The notes beneath the pieces are model-generated. The model made no database searches and was not told where the DNA came from. It was given only the letters and a program-made list of their open reading frames with translations. A stretch of DNA of 64,000 nucleotides from Dactylorhiza incarnata (taxonomy: Eukaryota; Streptophyta; Magnoliopsida; Asparagales; Orchidaceae), in contig JAWHQI010000019.1 of assembly GCA_033032865.1 (NCBI GenBank), positions 16,596,001 to 16,660,000 on the forward strand. Reading direction: 5' to 3'. Of this stretch, positions 10,812 to 21,106 are shown piece after piece (within the stretch, counting starts at the first letter, position 1; every line of letters begins with the position of its first letter). The position numbers and the translations under genes are program-made.

Positions 10812-12314
10812 AAGTTATTTTTTTACTGACCACTATGCTCTCAGATATTTATTAAATAAAGGGGATGCAAAACCCCGACTACTAAGATGGATTCTCCTTT
10901 TGTAAGAATTTTTGGCCACCTCTCACGGTTGTAGTGTCTGGCTACAGGAGCATTATTGGAGGCCAAAATAAATGACAAATTACCTGAAGAGCGCCTCCTC
11001 TCCGTCGATAAGGTAACAAATTATTCCACCCCTTGGTACATGGATCTTGACAGTTATTTAGTGGCACGGGTCATTCCAAATGATTATTAAAGTCAACAAA
11101 AAATGAAATTCTTTTCAGACTTAAAAATTTACTTTTGGGAGGACCCCTTTTTATTTCGTGTCTGTGCAGACCAAGTGGTAAGAAGATGTACTTCAGGCGA
11201 GAAAGGTGTGCAAATTTTTCAGCACTGCCACGAAGGACCAATCGGTGGACAATACAAAGCAAACTGGACCACTAGAACGGTGCTAGAGGCGGGCTTCTAT
11301 TGGCCCACCTTATTTAAGGATGCTCACACTTTTGTGCGTAAATGTAATAGCTGCCAAAGGTCAGGAAATTTTCCTAACCGGGATGAAATGCCCCCAAATC
11401 TATTTTTAGAATGCGAGATTTTTGATTTATATGGATTAGATTTCGTAGGTCCACTACCTTTATCATTTAGTAATAAATATATTTTTGTTGCTGTCGATTA
11501 TGTGTCAAGGTTGGCGGAAGCACAAGGCCCTTCCCGCCAATGACGCGAGAGTCGTCGTAAATTTTTTGAAAAATTATTTTTGTGATTTGGCACACCACGC
11601 GCACTAGTTGGTGATATGGAGACACACTATTGTAATAACCAACTTGCTAAATTTTTTGCTAAGTATGGCATTACACATAAACTTTTCACCGCCTATCACA
11701 CACAAGAAAATGGCCAAGTGGAGGTAGTTAACCGAGAGCTAAAAAGAATTTTAGAAAAAAATGGTGTCAGTTAATAGGAAGGATTTGTCGCAAAAATTAG
11801 ATGAGGCACTATGGGCTTATCGGATAGCATACAAAACCACCATCGGAAGTACACCATACCAATTAGTATATGGAAATGCATGTCATTTACAACTGGATTT
11901 AGAGGATCTTGCTTTTTGGGCGCTCAAATTTTTAAATTTAGATTTAAACTTAGTCTCCGAACAAAGGAAATTTCATTGAACAAATTAATTGAATGGCGTG
12001 CAAACGCCTACAAAAATAATAAATTTTATAAAGAGCGTACTAAGTTTTATCATGATAGAAAAACTAAAATTCCAAAAAAAATTCACCGGGAGATCTACTC
12101 CTTCTCTTTAATTCTTGACCTAGGCTTTTTTCGGGAAATTTTTAATCCCGATGGTCCGGCCCTTTGTAGTAAAGAGGTTTGGCCATATGGGACCGTACTA
12201 ATAGGGCACCCAGAAAAAGGCTCATCTAAGTTTAACCGACACCGGTTAAAATTGTATCACTTCGTCGACCCTACATCCAAAAAAATTAAAACATTTCAAC
12301 ATCCTAATTTTTAA
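10812..12314 (+). pseudogene. pol: Athila-A RNase H tail and integrase
   Basis: RNase H tail at about 10840-10900 (RYLLNKGDAKPRLL). The integrase zinc region and first catalytic Asp are in one frame at 11103-11543 (FYWPTLFKDAHTF, CNSCQRSG, GLDFVGPLPL). The core continues with NNQLAKFFAKYGITH and NGQVEVVNRELKR (third acidic residue kept) near 11640-11745, then the C-terminal part at 11760-12314 (SLILDLGFFREIF, HRLKLYHFVDPT). Frames change at least four times and short deletions are present, so no active enzyme can be made. The nearest relative in the window is Athila-B. Confidence 0.82.
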
Positions 12315-12889
12315 AAAGAATGGCCACTCAGTCAAGCTACGCGACGGTAAACAAAGCGCTGTTTTAGGCACCCCAAAGTTATCTTCTCATTATTTTTGTT
12401 TTGTTTGTTTTTGGTTTTTAATATGTTTTTTTCAGGTTTTGTTCAGGCGACCTCGACAACCAACCATGGAAGCCCTCTTCTCCCATCTTTTCCCTCTTAT
12501 CTTCAATTTTTAATTTTAAACATGAATTTGTTTATTTTATTTTATTTCATATTTTCTTCTTATTGATACTGCATACTTAGCTTTAAATATTGGACACAAT
12601 GTTTAATTTTAAGTATGGGTGTGTAGTGTAGCTTCCTAAGCTTAAAAAAAACAAATATTATAAAAATCTAATTTCTTAGAAAGGGAGTTTTGGGATGTCA
12701 CCCCAGCATATCTCCTAGTACCGGTGAGAGACTTCCACAAGGAATACCTCGGGAAGTCTATTGGGAACAGTGCCCAGTAATGTCCTGATTTGAAGAAGTG
12801 ATATGGTCAATGATAAGAGCATTATGTGTTTGATAGTGTTCACAGTTTAAGCTTGCAGAAGTTAAGAAATATGTCCAGTACTTCTCAAA
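12315..12889 (+). other. Athila-A 3' untranslated region, first part
   Basis: Non-coding. It holds the Athila post-integrase motif (12330-12349), the conserved hairpin (12572-12617) and a block with GGGATGTCACCCCAGCATAT (about 12693-12712). The last block recurs in the 5' leader of Athila-B (from about 22392) and at its 3' end (27190). Confidence 0.6.
12572..12617 (+). promoter_or_regulatory. Conserved 46-bp dyad (RNA hairpin candidate) of Athila-A
   Basis: Outer arms CATACTTA and TAAGTATG pair perfectly. Inner arms TTAAATATTG and CAATGTTTAA pair except for one T-G (a wobble pair in RNA), around a four-base loop. The same 46-bp dyad is in the non-coding element at 18956-19001 on the minus strand, with a compensatory change in the stem. 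It is followed by a purine-rich AAGTATGGGTGTG, like a second polypurine tract. A packaging, dimerisation or plus-strand priming role is inferred only. Confidence 0.6.
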
Positions 12890-13560
12890 CTTCACTAAGT
12901 ACAATATCGTCGAGAAGCTCGGGACATATCGTCGAAAAGCTCTAGTACATCGATGAGAACGAATATAGAGATAAGCTGAAGGATCACGACAGTTATCGTC
13001 GAAATAAAATGGACAACTCGACGATATCGTCGTAATGAACAAAAAGATCCTTTCAAGTTAAATATCATTGTATCAATTCATATCACACGACGATATCGTT
13101 GAAAGCCTTAAAGAATTCAGGGATGTCGACGACATCGTCGTAAAGAAGTCTTGTCGCTGAGAAGACTAATAAAGAACATGTAAAGGCAGCCGATAAAAGA
13201 AGAATTGATTGTCGTCTAAATGATCAAAGGAATATGGTCGAGAAATAAGAATGAACAAGACGTCATTATCAAAAAAGTTTGTAAGCTCTCGATGATATCA
13301 TTGAGAAGATCTCAAATCAATAAGTTTACGATGACATCTTTCAGATAACACACAAGTCATTGTAAAGTAAAGTTGAGCTGAGATATCTCGTATCTTCGAG
13401 ATATAGTCCTTTAAAGAAGACTTGAAGATTTACACAAGTCTAAGGTGGATCATCGTATCGACAAGTCTTGTCCCCAAAATGTGGACAACATCGTCAAAAT
13501 ATTGAATATGTAATCGAGACAGGTCGAGGACAATTCAAATCGTATTGTTTGCATTTAATT
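12890..13560. repeat. Degenerate array of TCGTCG palindromes
   Basis: The block is peppered with CGACGATATCGTCG-type palindromes: a perfect 14-bp copy at 13019-13032, near copies at 13087-13101 and 13127-13140, and half sites (TATCGTCGA) spaced irregularly. It contains no coding region. It is probably a repeat-rich part of the Athila-A 3' region or a decayed insertion. Confidence 0.55.
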
Positions 13561-13582
13561 CTGCCGTCTGGTGGTCCAATAA

Positions 13583-13798
13583 GAGCATGCTATTAAGGAA
13601 TGGGCCACTGACACCTTAGGTACATTATTGGATACCATTAGCCAGCTCCTTAGAGGTGTAAATAGAATAAGTGTCTTCGCTAAAATTACAGAGGATACAC
13701 GCCAACGTTTTGATAGAATAGTAATACGGCAGCGTGAAGAAGATGCAAGAACTAGAGAACGACAAAATCTTCATCAAGTTCTCCATGTTTCAGCCTAG
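13583..13798 (+). CDS. Small open frame of unknown function
   Basis: Seventy-one codons between stops at 13580-13582 and 13796-13798, with no ATG at its start. The composition is protein-like (helical, with a charged RIVIRQREEDARTRERQ end), unlike the AT-rich surroundings. It lies downstream of integrase, where some Athila elements carry an env-like frame, so it could be a remnant of that. I see no signature that confirms this. Confidence 0.25.
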   Translation, partial: EHAIKEWATDTLGTLLDTISQLLRGVNRISVFAKITEDTRQRFDRIVIRQREEDARTRERQNLHQVLHVSA

Positions 13799-13945
13799 CA
13801 ACATTGACTGATAAGAAGTATTCCAAAAAGGATTTAGGAGAAATTGGTGTTGTGCAAGGAAAGATCAAAAGCATTCTCTTCAACCCTAAGAAGACAATCT
13901 TCATCCGGCTAAAGAATGTTCTTGTACTCTTTCCTTTATTTCATT

Positions 13946-14124
13946 GTAAGGCTTGAGGGCCTGAGACTTGTAGGGCTTGAGGGCCTGAGCTTTGTAGGGC
14001 TTGCGGGCCTGAGATGTAGGATCTATTTCAGATCTGAGATTGTAAGGCTTGAGGGCCTGAGTGTAGGGATTGAGGGCCTGAGTGTAGGGCTTGAGGGCCT
14101 GAGATTATAAGGCTTCAGGGCTTG
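13946..14124 (+). repeat. Minisatellite, about 20-25 bp units (GGCTTGAGGGCCTGAG core)
   Basis: At least seven imperfect copies of the core GGCTTGAGGGCCTGAG separated by variable TGTAG or ACTTGTAG linkers, with one 30-bp interruption around 14020-14040. Translation gives a false LEGLR repeat protein, which is not a gene. Confidence 0.8.
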
Positions 14125-15391
14125 AGTATTTGGTGATGTTTGCCGACACTAGCACACTGCTAGAAAGGCATATAGGGAGAGTGGACTACTCAAGATACCC
14201 TCTCTTGATGAACCACTATAAATCTGTTATTTTGTGTGTGGTTTTCTGTGACAGCTTGGTATTCTATGATAGTTTAGTTTAAACTATTGTACTTAAGATC
14301 AAAGAACAGGCATATCACCTAACAAAGTCTAAGAACTAACTAAAATGTACTCCTTACTTGTTTTTTTATTATTTTCTAGAAATCTAGTTTGAGGATGGGT
14401 TATAAGCATTTTTATGTTTATAATTTAGCTAACATTTTGTTTTATCAGAATTTGATAGATTTGAATTTTAGGTAATTTAGTTTTAAGAAGCATTTTATGT
14501 TTATAATTCGATTAGAGAATTTATTTAGCATTACTTCTCTTTTTAATTTTAAATGGCTTCATTTTGTAGTAGATTGGCTAAACATTCTTAGATTTCTATT
14601 ATATTTCCTTCTAGCTTTCAGATATTAGGATATTTCACTCCACTAAAAATTTGCTCTCAAAATAGTTTAATTTATAAACTAGAAGTATCTCATTTTCCCC
14701 CACCCTTGATTGGCATAATAAAAGAGGTAGTAAAAGATTGTATATCACGAGAATAAGAGGATAAAATTCATTATCCCCTAAACATATGCACCCAAAATCA
14801 TTTTAAAGACTATTTGTCATGGAGTAAGAGAATTAAATTCATTACTTCCAAACATATATATTTTGGGTTTTTATTTGAAGAGAATTTTTAAGAGATTATA
14901 TGGCATAGAAAATGAGAGGATAAAATTCCTTATTTTCCTAAACATGTACAAATAAAAATTAAATGATGAGTGAGGATTTATCTCCTCCAATTTAGGATCT
15001 CTTCATTTGGCATTTTGATTGTAACCCCTCCTTAGCCAATTTTATTGGTTCTAGTCCTAAATCAAATTATTTAGAGAGCAATATTTTAGCAGGCTGTCTT
15101 TTCCTTAAGTTTATTTTATGTTAGAGTTTCAATAATTTCAATCTAATTTTGTATGATAATTTCTACAATTTTGTTTGCAAAATAGTCATCTTGAGAAGTC
15201 GTTAACTAAGCATGTTTCTCTTTTTAAATTAACACCATAATTTATGACTTAATTCTTGAAACTCTAGAATTTGTTTTTAACTTACACTTGGTTTAATAAA
15301 ATTTTAGATAGTTAGAAATAATATCGACGACTTGTAATTTATCTCGCATTCTTTTGCTCTGGAATAGCAAAAGCTCAAGTATGGGGGTATT
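14125..15391 (+). other. Athila-A 3' untranslated region, last part, with polypurine tract
   Basis: AT-rich and non-coding. It resembles, in reverse, the interior of the non-coding element at 17665-18360 (AGGATAAAATTCATTA-type blocks), showing that the two families share their 3' regions. It ends with the polypurine tract AAGTATGGGGGTATT at 15377-15391, directly before the LTR start TGATGAG. Confidence 0.7.
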
Positions 15392-15847
15392 TGATGAGTA
15401 GTTTTTATACCTATCTTTTAGTATAGTTTTGGTGCAATATTAATATGAATTTGTGAAATTTATATGCATTCTCCAAAGTAAATTGTTTCTTTTTATATTT
15501 GTGTACTAACTTAAGCGTATTTTCTATTTTTCTGGTTTTCTGAACATTTTGAGCATTAATATTCAGTACACGCCCTAGGTCATGGGCGTGACCAAGGGCA
15601 TGTCAACCTAAAAAGGTTGTTCTAGACCTTTTGCCACCAACCCGGGTTTAAGCCGAGAAGAATCGCAAGTACACATCATAGGTCACAGGCGTAACCAAGG
15701 GCATGTCATCTTAATCCACAGTTCCAGCTCACTCGGCCGTATTCTGAAGCCATGATGAAAATTTTGCCAAGTACACGCCAGTGACCCAAAGGTCACACCC
15801 ATGTCCGACCGTGCTTCACACGAACAGCCCAGATCACGCCCTCTTTC

Positions 15848-15852
15848 ATGCC
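15848..15852. other. Target-site duplication, left copy (ATGCC)
   Basis: ATGCC directly precedes TGATAAG. The right copy is at 21102-21106. Confidence 0.9.
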
Positions 15853-17664
15853 TGATAAGAAAAATTAAACTTCTTCTTCTTAGGGTTTATGATTTATAAA
15901 AATGCGAAGAAGATTGATGATATTTTCCAAAACTATATTCGATGAAGGCAAATGTACCTTATCGTATATAATATAGGATATTTTATAAAAATACCAAGGT
16001 CGTATTAAACTCGGGTTTGTCGAGTACTTCTACTTTGAGAAAGCGGACTATTATTTTATCGGAGAGAGAGCGGAAAAGAGAACTAAATTGCTACTAAATA
16101 AAAGAGAACGAAAATAAAGAAAGAAAATAAAACTTGATTAAAACTCTCTTTGAAATGAAATCAAAAGATAAATACTATCATTCAACTCTAAGCCTTGACC
16201 GTGGGGATTCCCGAAGCTCGAACATGCCTCTCTCGAGGTTAATGCCCAACTAAGCTTAGGAAAAATCAACCGGACTCTCGTCCTATAATTGATTACCTAA
16301 GACTTGCTTTACGCTGTGAATCCCACTATAGGATTTGACTCCTATCCGAAAGATTTACGTCATCCTCTTTCGAGGGGTGCGTGCAACTCTTTTTATTCTT
16401 GAGTGATCGATTCGTACGCACGCCCTCTCGGCTAGCTAGAATACGAAAACAAATACCAAAATTCATAACCGGAATATGAACTCGATATCGTTATATTTCG
16501 AGAATAAATCGAAGGAGAGAAGATACGATAATAAGGTGTAGAGATAATTTCGATTCAAAACTTGCTAGAATCAAGAATAACTAATTACTAGCTAAAGGAA
16601 AAATTAAAACAAGAAAAGAGATAAAGAGGAAGAAAGAGAGTTTGCATAAAAGAAAGAGATAACAAAATCTCATTTCATAAAAAAAGAGATTACATAAATT
16701 GAAAGCTACATTACATTGCATGAAATTAAAGCTAAGCTACCTTGCATGGAAGAGAAAACAAGACATTAAAAAGGAAATAAGAGAATTACATGAAATTAAA
16801 TCTAAACCTAAAATATGAAAAATAAGGAAAATTATACAAGAACAGCCCAGATGGGCAGGGGGAAGGGAATTGAATGCTGGAGGCGAGCCTCTGAATTTAT
16901 AGGAAAAAATTCCAGGTTACACGCCCTCGGTCACGGGCGTGACCTAGGGCGTGTAATACTTGTTCTGCACGGCTGCGACATCGGCGTGGGTCTTGCGTGA
17001 CTGTGTCGCGAAAAAGGACATTACACGCCCGTGTAACTTTGGTCACGGGCGTGTACCTGGGAGTGTACTTGGGCGGCTTCATCAATGCGGCGTGGGCTTG
17101 AGTGCGGCACTGCAGTGAAAAGCGATCACACGCGAAAAGTCACGGGCGTGACTCATGGGTCACGGGCGTGACTGGGGTCAACTCCATCAATGCGGCATGG
17201 GCTTCAATTCGGCGCAAGCAGGGAGCCGGGATCACGCGGGAAATCACGGGCGTGACTTTGGGTCACGGGCGTGACTTGGGTCAACATTAGATTCGGTGGC
17301 TGACAGGTCCACGTGGAAAGCTTGAAGTGATCTTTAAATTTACACGCCCTTGGTCACGGGCGTGACTATGGGTCACGGGCGTGACCGAGGGCGTGACTTG
17401 CTGTGGACTAGCTCAAATGCGCGGCAACAACTCTTGGACTGATCTTAATGTTACACGCCCTTGGTCACGGGCGTGACCTAGGGCGTTGTACTATGAAATT
17501 TGACCAAAATATCCAAAAAATATGCAAAAACAAAAATACAATTATATTTAGAACTAAAATTATAAAAGAAGTGATTTTTAACTAAACTATAAATAATATT
17601 TACAAAATTATATTAAACTTAACCAAAATACTATAATTAAAATAAGCATAAATCCTTCTTATCA
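15853..17664 (-). repeat. 3' LTR of the non-coding element
   Basis: 1812 bp. On the minus strand a TATA box (CCTATAAATT, core 16895-16901) is preceded by the palindrome array at 16915-17490. The terminal 9-bp inverted repeats are intact. Confidence 0.9.
16915..17490 (-). repeat. Array of GGTCACGGGCGTGACC palindromes in the LTR
   Basis: About a dozen copies of TCACGGGCGTGA, several extended to the quasi-palindrome GGTCACGGGCGTGACC (for example 17371-17386), mixed with ACACGCCC half-sites. They lie immediately upstream of the minus-strand TATA box, in the promoter part of the LTR. The second LTR has the matching array (20336-20935) with one extra 20-bp unit. Confidence 0.8.
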
Positions 17665-18955
17665 AATACTCCCATACTTAAGCTTTTGCTATTCCAGAGC
17701 AAAAGTATGAGAAATATTTATAAGACATTTAATAAAATTTTATTTAAGACTAAAAATTTATTGAATCACAAGTAAGCTAAAAAGAAAATTTAAGGATCGA
17801 CGAATTAAGTCCTAAATTATGAAATTAAAATAATAAGAGAAAAATATTTAGCCAAGAGTTCTCAAAAATATTAACTAGTTAACCAAATTGAGTAATAAGT
17901 AAACAAAATTAGATTTAAAATTTATAAAAACCATAACTTTGAAAAATCTAAAGGAAAAATGTAACTTACTAAGTATTGCTCTCTCCATAACATAATTTAA
18001 ATCTAGATCAAAGATATTGGGTTGGGGGGGTTTCATAAATTTTGGCATAAGAAGAGATCTTTGAATGAAGGTGATGGATTTTCCATTTCACCAAAGTGGT
18101 TTTTTTTTAAGTAAATATTTTTTTTCTCTTCTAACAACAACCCAAAATGTATATGGTTTAGGAGTAATGAATTTTATCCTCTTACTCCATGCCATATAAT
18201 CTTTTCAAATATTTTGGGTGCATATGTTTTAGGGACTAATGAATTTTATCCTCTTATTCCCATGACATATGATCTTTTAAAATACTTTTTTTTATGCCAT
18301 CAAAGGGGTAGGGTAGAGAAAAGACTTCTAGCTTATAAATTAAATTATTTTGAGAGCAAATTTCAGTACTTTAAACTTTCCTAAGATTTTAAAAGCTTGA
18401 GGTAGAAATAATTAAAATATTAAGGTGTTTAAGCAAGATTACTAAAAATTTGTAACTATTTAAAATAAATGAGAAGAAGTGCTAAAGAAATACCTCTAAT
18501 CAAATTAAAATCATAAAATATTTCTTAACACTAAATCACTTAAACAAAAATTAGATTTAGCAAACCATGATAGAATAAATGATTAGCAAATAAAAAAGTA
18601 TAAATGCTTATAAATAAACTCAAAATGATTTTGGAAATGACAAAAACCAAAGTAAAGGCTTATTATATTTTTGGGATTTTTTATAAGTTTTATGTAATAA
18701 TGTTTTTTGGAATTTTTTTTGATATTATCGTTTTTTTGGAATTTTAATATTATCTTTTTTTTTTTGAATTTTTTTGGGTTTTCTAAATTTTTTTTTTTTG
18801 AAAAAGCTAATTTTTCTTTTGTAAAAGACAATAAAAAGGAAATAAACTATTTAAAAAACTATGTACACAAAAATTTTTGGAATTTTGTGATTTTCAAAAA
18901 AAATTTTGGAAATTTTCTACGATTTTATAATTTAAAAGAAAGGGAAATACACCCC

Positions 18956-19001
18956 CATACTTAAAGTTCAACATTGTCCCCAATGTTGAAAGCTAAGTAT
19001 G
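18956..19001 (-). promoter_or_regulatory. Conserved 46-bp dyad (RNA hairpin candidate) in the non-coding element
   Basis: Inner arms TTCAACATTG and CAATGTTGAA pair perfectly, and outer arms CATACTTA and TAAGTATG pair perfectly. Compared with 12572-12617, a C-G pair of the stem is replaced by an A-T pair, and the loop varies. Its survival in an element without genes argues for a cis role. Confidence 0.65.
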
Positions 19002-19249
19002 GAGAATAATAAAATAGAAAATACAAGAGCATGATTATGAAAGAAAAAGAACAAGGAGAGGAAAAGAAGTACGTCCCTGATGGAGACGGACGACCATCAC
19101 GATTACCTGCAAAAATTTTCTTTCAAAACCATAAGACAAAACACAAAATCAAAAGAATTAAAACATAAAAGTTACTTATTATTATTATTATTATTATTTT
19201 TTTTGATAAAAGTAATAGTGCTTTCTCTTTTCAAAATATCGACAAAATA

Positions 19250-19267
19250 TCCCCGGCAACGGCGCCA
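19250..19267 (-). other. Primer-binding site, tRNA-Asp
   Basis: The plus strand reads TCCCCGGCAACGGCGCCA, identical to the last 18 bases of plant tRNA-Asp including CCA. Its complement primes reverse transcription of this minus-strand element. It is six bases from the LTR at 19274. Confidence 0.9.
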
Positions 19268-19273
19268 AAAACT

Positions 19274-21101
19274 TGATAAGAAAAATTAAACTTCTTCTTC
19301 TTAGGGTTTATGATTTATAAAATGCGAAGAAGATTGATGATATTTTCCAAAACTATATTCGATGAAGGCAAGTGTACCTTATCGTATATAATATTGGATA
19401 TTTTATAAAAATACCAAGGTCGTATTAAACTCGGGTTTGTCGAGTACTTCTACTTTGAGAAAGCGGACTATTATTTTATCGGAGAGTTAGCGGAAAAGAG
19501 AACTAAATTGCTACTAAATGAAAGAGAACGAAAATAAAGAAAGAAAATAAAACTTGATTAAAACTCGCTTTGAAATGAAATTAAAAGATAAATACTATCA
19601 TTCAACTCTAAGCCTTGACCGTAGGGATTCCTGAAGCTCGAACATGCCTCTCTCGAGGTTAATGCCCAAGTAAGCTTAGGAAAAATCAACCGGACTCTCG
19701 TCCTATAATTGATTACCTAAGATTGCTTTACGCTGTGAATCCCACTATAGGATTTGACTCCTATCTGGAAGATTTACGTCATCCTCTCTCGAGGGGTGCG
19801 TGCAACTCTTTTTATTCTTGAGTGATCGATTCATACGCACGTCCTCTCGGCTAGCTAGAATACGAAAACAAATACCGAAATTCATAACCGGAATATGAAC
19901 TCGATATCGTTATATTTTGAGAATAAATCGAAGGAGAGAAGATACGATAATAAGGTGTAGAGATAATTTCGATTCAAAACTTGCTAGAATCAAGAATAAC
20001 TAATTACTAACTAAAGGAAAAATTAAAACAAGAAAAAGAGATAAAGAGGAAGAAAGAGAGTTTGCATAAAAGAAAGAGATAACAAAATTTCATTTCATAA
20101 AAAAAGAGATTACATAAATTGAAAGCTACATTACATTGCATGAAATTAAAGCTAAGCTACCTTGCATGGAAGAGAAAACAAGACATTAAAAAGGAAATAA
20201 GAGAATTACATGAAATTAAATCTAAACCTAAAACATGAAAAATAAGGAAAACTATACAAGAACAGCCCAAATGGGCAGGGGGAAGGGAATTGAATGCTGG
20301 AGGGGAGCCTCTGAATTTATAGGAAAAAATTCCAGGTTACACGCCCTTGGTCACGGTCGTGACCTAGGTCGTGTAATACTTGTTCTGCACGGCTGCGACA
20401 TCGGCGTGGGTCTTGCGTGACTGTGTCGCGAAAAAGGACATTACACGCCCGTGTAACTTTGGTCACGGGCGTGTACCTGGGCGTGTACTTGGGCAGCTTC
20501 ATCAATGCGGCGTGGGCTTGAGTGCGGCGCTGCAGCGAAAAGCGATCACACGTGAAAAGTCACGGGCGTGACTCATGGGTCACGGGCGTGACTCATGGGT
20601 CACGGGCGTGACTGGGGTCAACTCCATCAATGTGGCATGGGCTTGAATTTGGCGCAGCAGGGAGCAGGGATCACGCGGGAAATCATGGGCGTGACTTTGG
20701 GTCACGGGCGTGACTTGGGTCAACATTAGATTCGGTGGATGATAGGTCCACGTGGAAAGCTTGAAGTGATCTTTAAATTTACACGCCCTTGGTCACGGGC
20801 ATGACTATGGGTCACAGGCGTGACCGAGGGCGTGACTTGCTGTGGACTAGCTCAAATGCGCGGCAACAACTCCTGGACTGATCTTAATGTTACACGCCCT
20901 TGGTCACGGGCGTGACCTAGGGCGTGTACTATGAAATTTGACCAAAATCTCCAAAAAATATGCAAAAACAAAAATGCATTTATATTTAGAACTAAAATTA
21001 TAAAAGAAGTGATTTTTAACTAAAATATAAATAATATTTAAAAATTATATTAAACTTAACCTAAATACTATAATTAAAATAAGCATAAATCCTTCTTATC
21101 A
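19274..21101 (-). repeat. 5' LTR of the non-coding element
   Basis: 1828 bp, with the same ends as its partner. It differs mainly by one extra 20-bp copy of the TCACGGGCGTGACTCATGGG unit near 20565-20620 and scattered substitutions. The minus-strand TATA core is at 20315-20321. Confidence 0.9.
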
Positions 21102-21106
21102 ATGCC
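21102..21106. other. Target-site duplication, right copy (ATGCC)
   Basis: ATGCC directly follows TTCTTATCA and matches 15848-15852. Confidence 0.9.

Larger units (their letters stand above)
10812..15391 (+). mobile_element. Athila-A: internal region of an Athila-like Ty3/gypsy element, 5'-truncated
   Basis: Sequence from 10812 aligns with 25481 onwards (Athila-B), beginning in the RNase H C-terminus, followed by integrase and a long non-coding 3' region. The post-integrase motif GTCAAGCTACGCGACGGTAA, close to one found after integrase in many Athila-type elements, lies at 12330-12349. A polypurine tract abuts the LTR at 15392. Everything 5' of the RNase H is missing at the junction with Tat-A, so the copy is dead. 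Confidence 0.85.
17665..19273 (-). other. Interior of the non-coding element
   Basis: AT-rich, with many homopolymer runs and no coding region. The polypurine tract is at 17665-17679 (minus strand AAGTATGGGAGTATT). Sequences near 18140-18260 match, in reverse, the Athila-A 3' region near 14740-15000. The hairpin is at 18956-19001 and the primer site at 19250-19267. Confidence 0.75.
15853..21101 (-). mobile_element. Complete non-coding LTR retrotransposon (LARD-like), Athila-related
   Basis: Two LTRs of 1812 and 1828 bp flank a 1609-bp interior. The ends are TGATAAGAA and TTCTTATCA. The flanking 5-bp duplication ATGCC (15848-15852 and 21102-21106) is perfect, so the element is complete and sits where it inserted. 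The exact tRNA-Asp primer site and the polypurine tract give a minus orientation. No coding region is present: it must rely on an autonomous relative, probably Athila-like, whose 3' region, hairpin and polypurine tract it shares. By eye the LTRs differ by about 2 percent, so the insertion is fairly young compared with the host LTR. Confidence 0.92.

Noticed and set aside
13916..14110. Sixty-four codon frame with LEGLR repeats
   Set aside because: It is a translation of the 20-25 bp minisatellite, not a leucine-rich repeat protein.
19250..19267. Possible tRNA gene because of the exact 3' tRNA-Asp sequence (also 42492, 55978)
   Set aside because: Only the last 18 bases match, and each lies next to an LTR end, so these are primer-binding sites.
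18583..19289. Frames of 60-85 codons rich in Lys, Phe and Leu
   Set aside because: They are AT-rich low-complexity interior of the non-coding element, with no conservation or domains.
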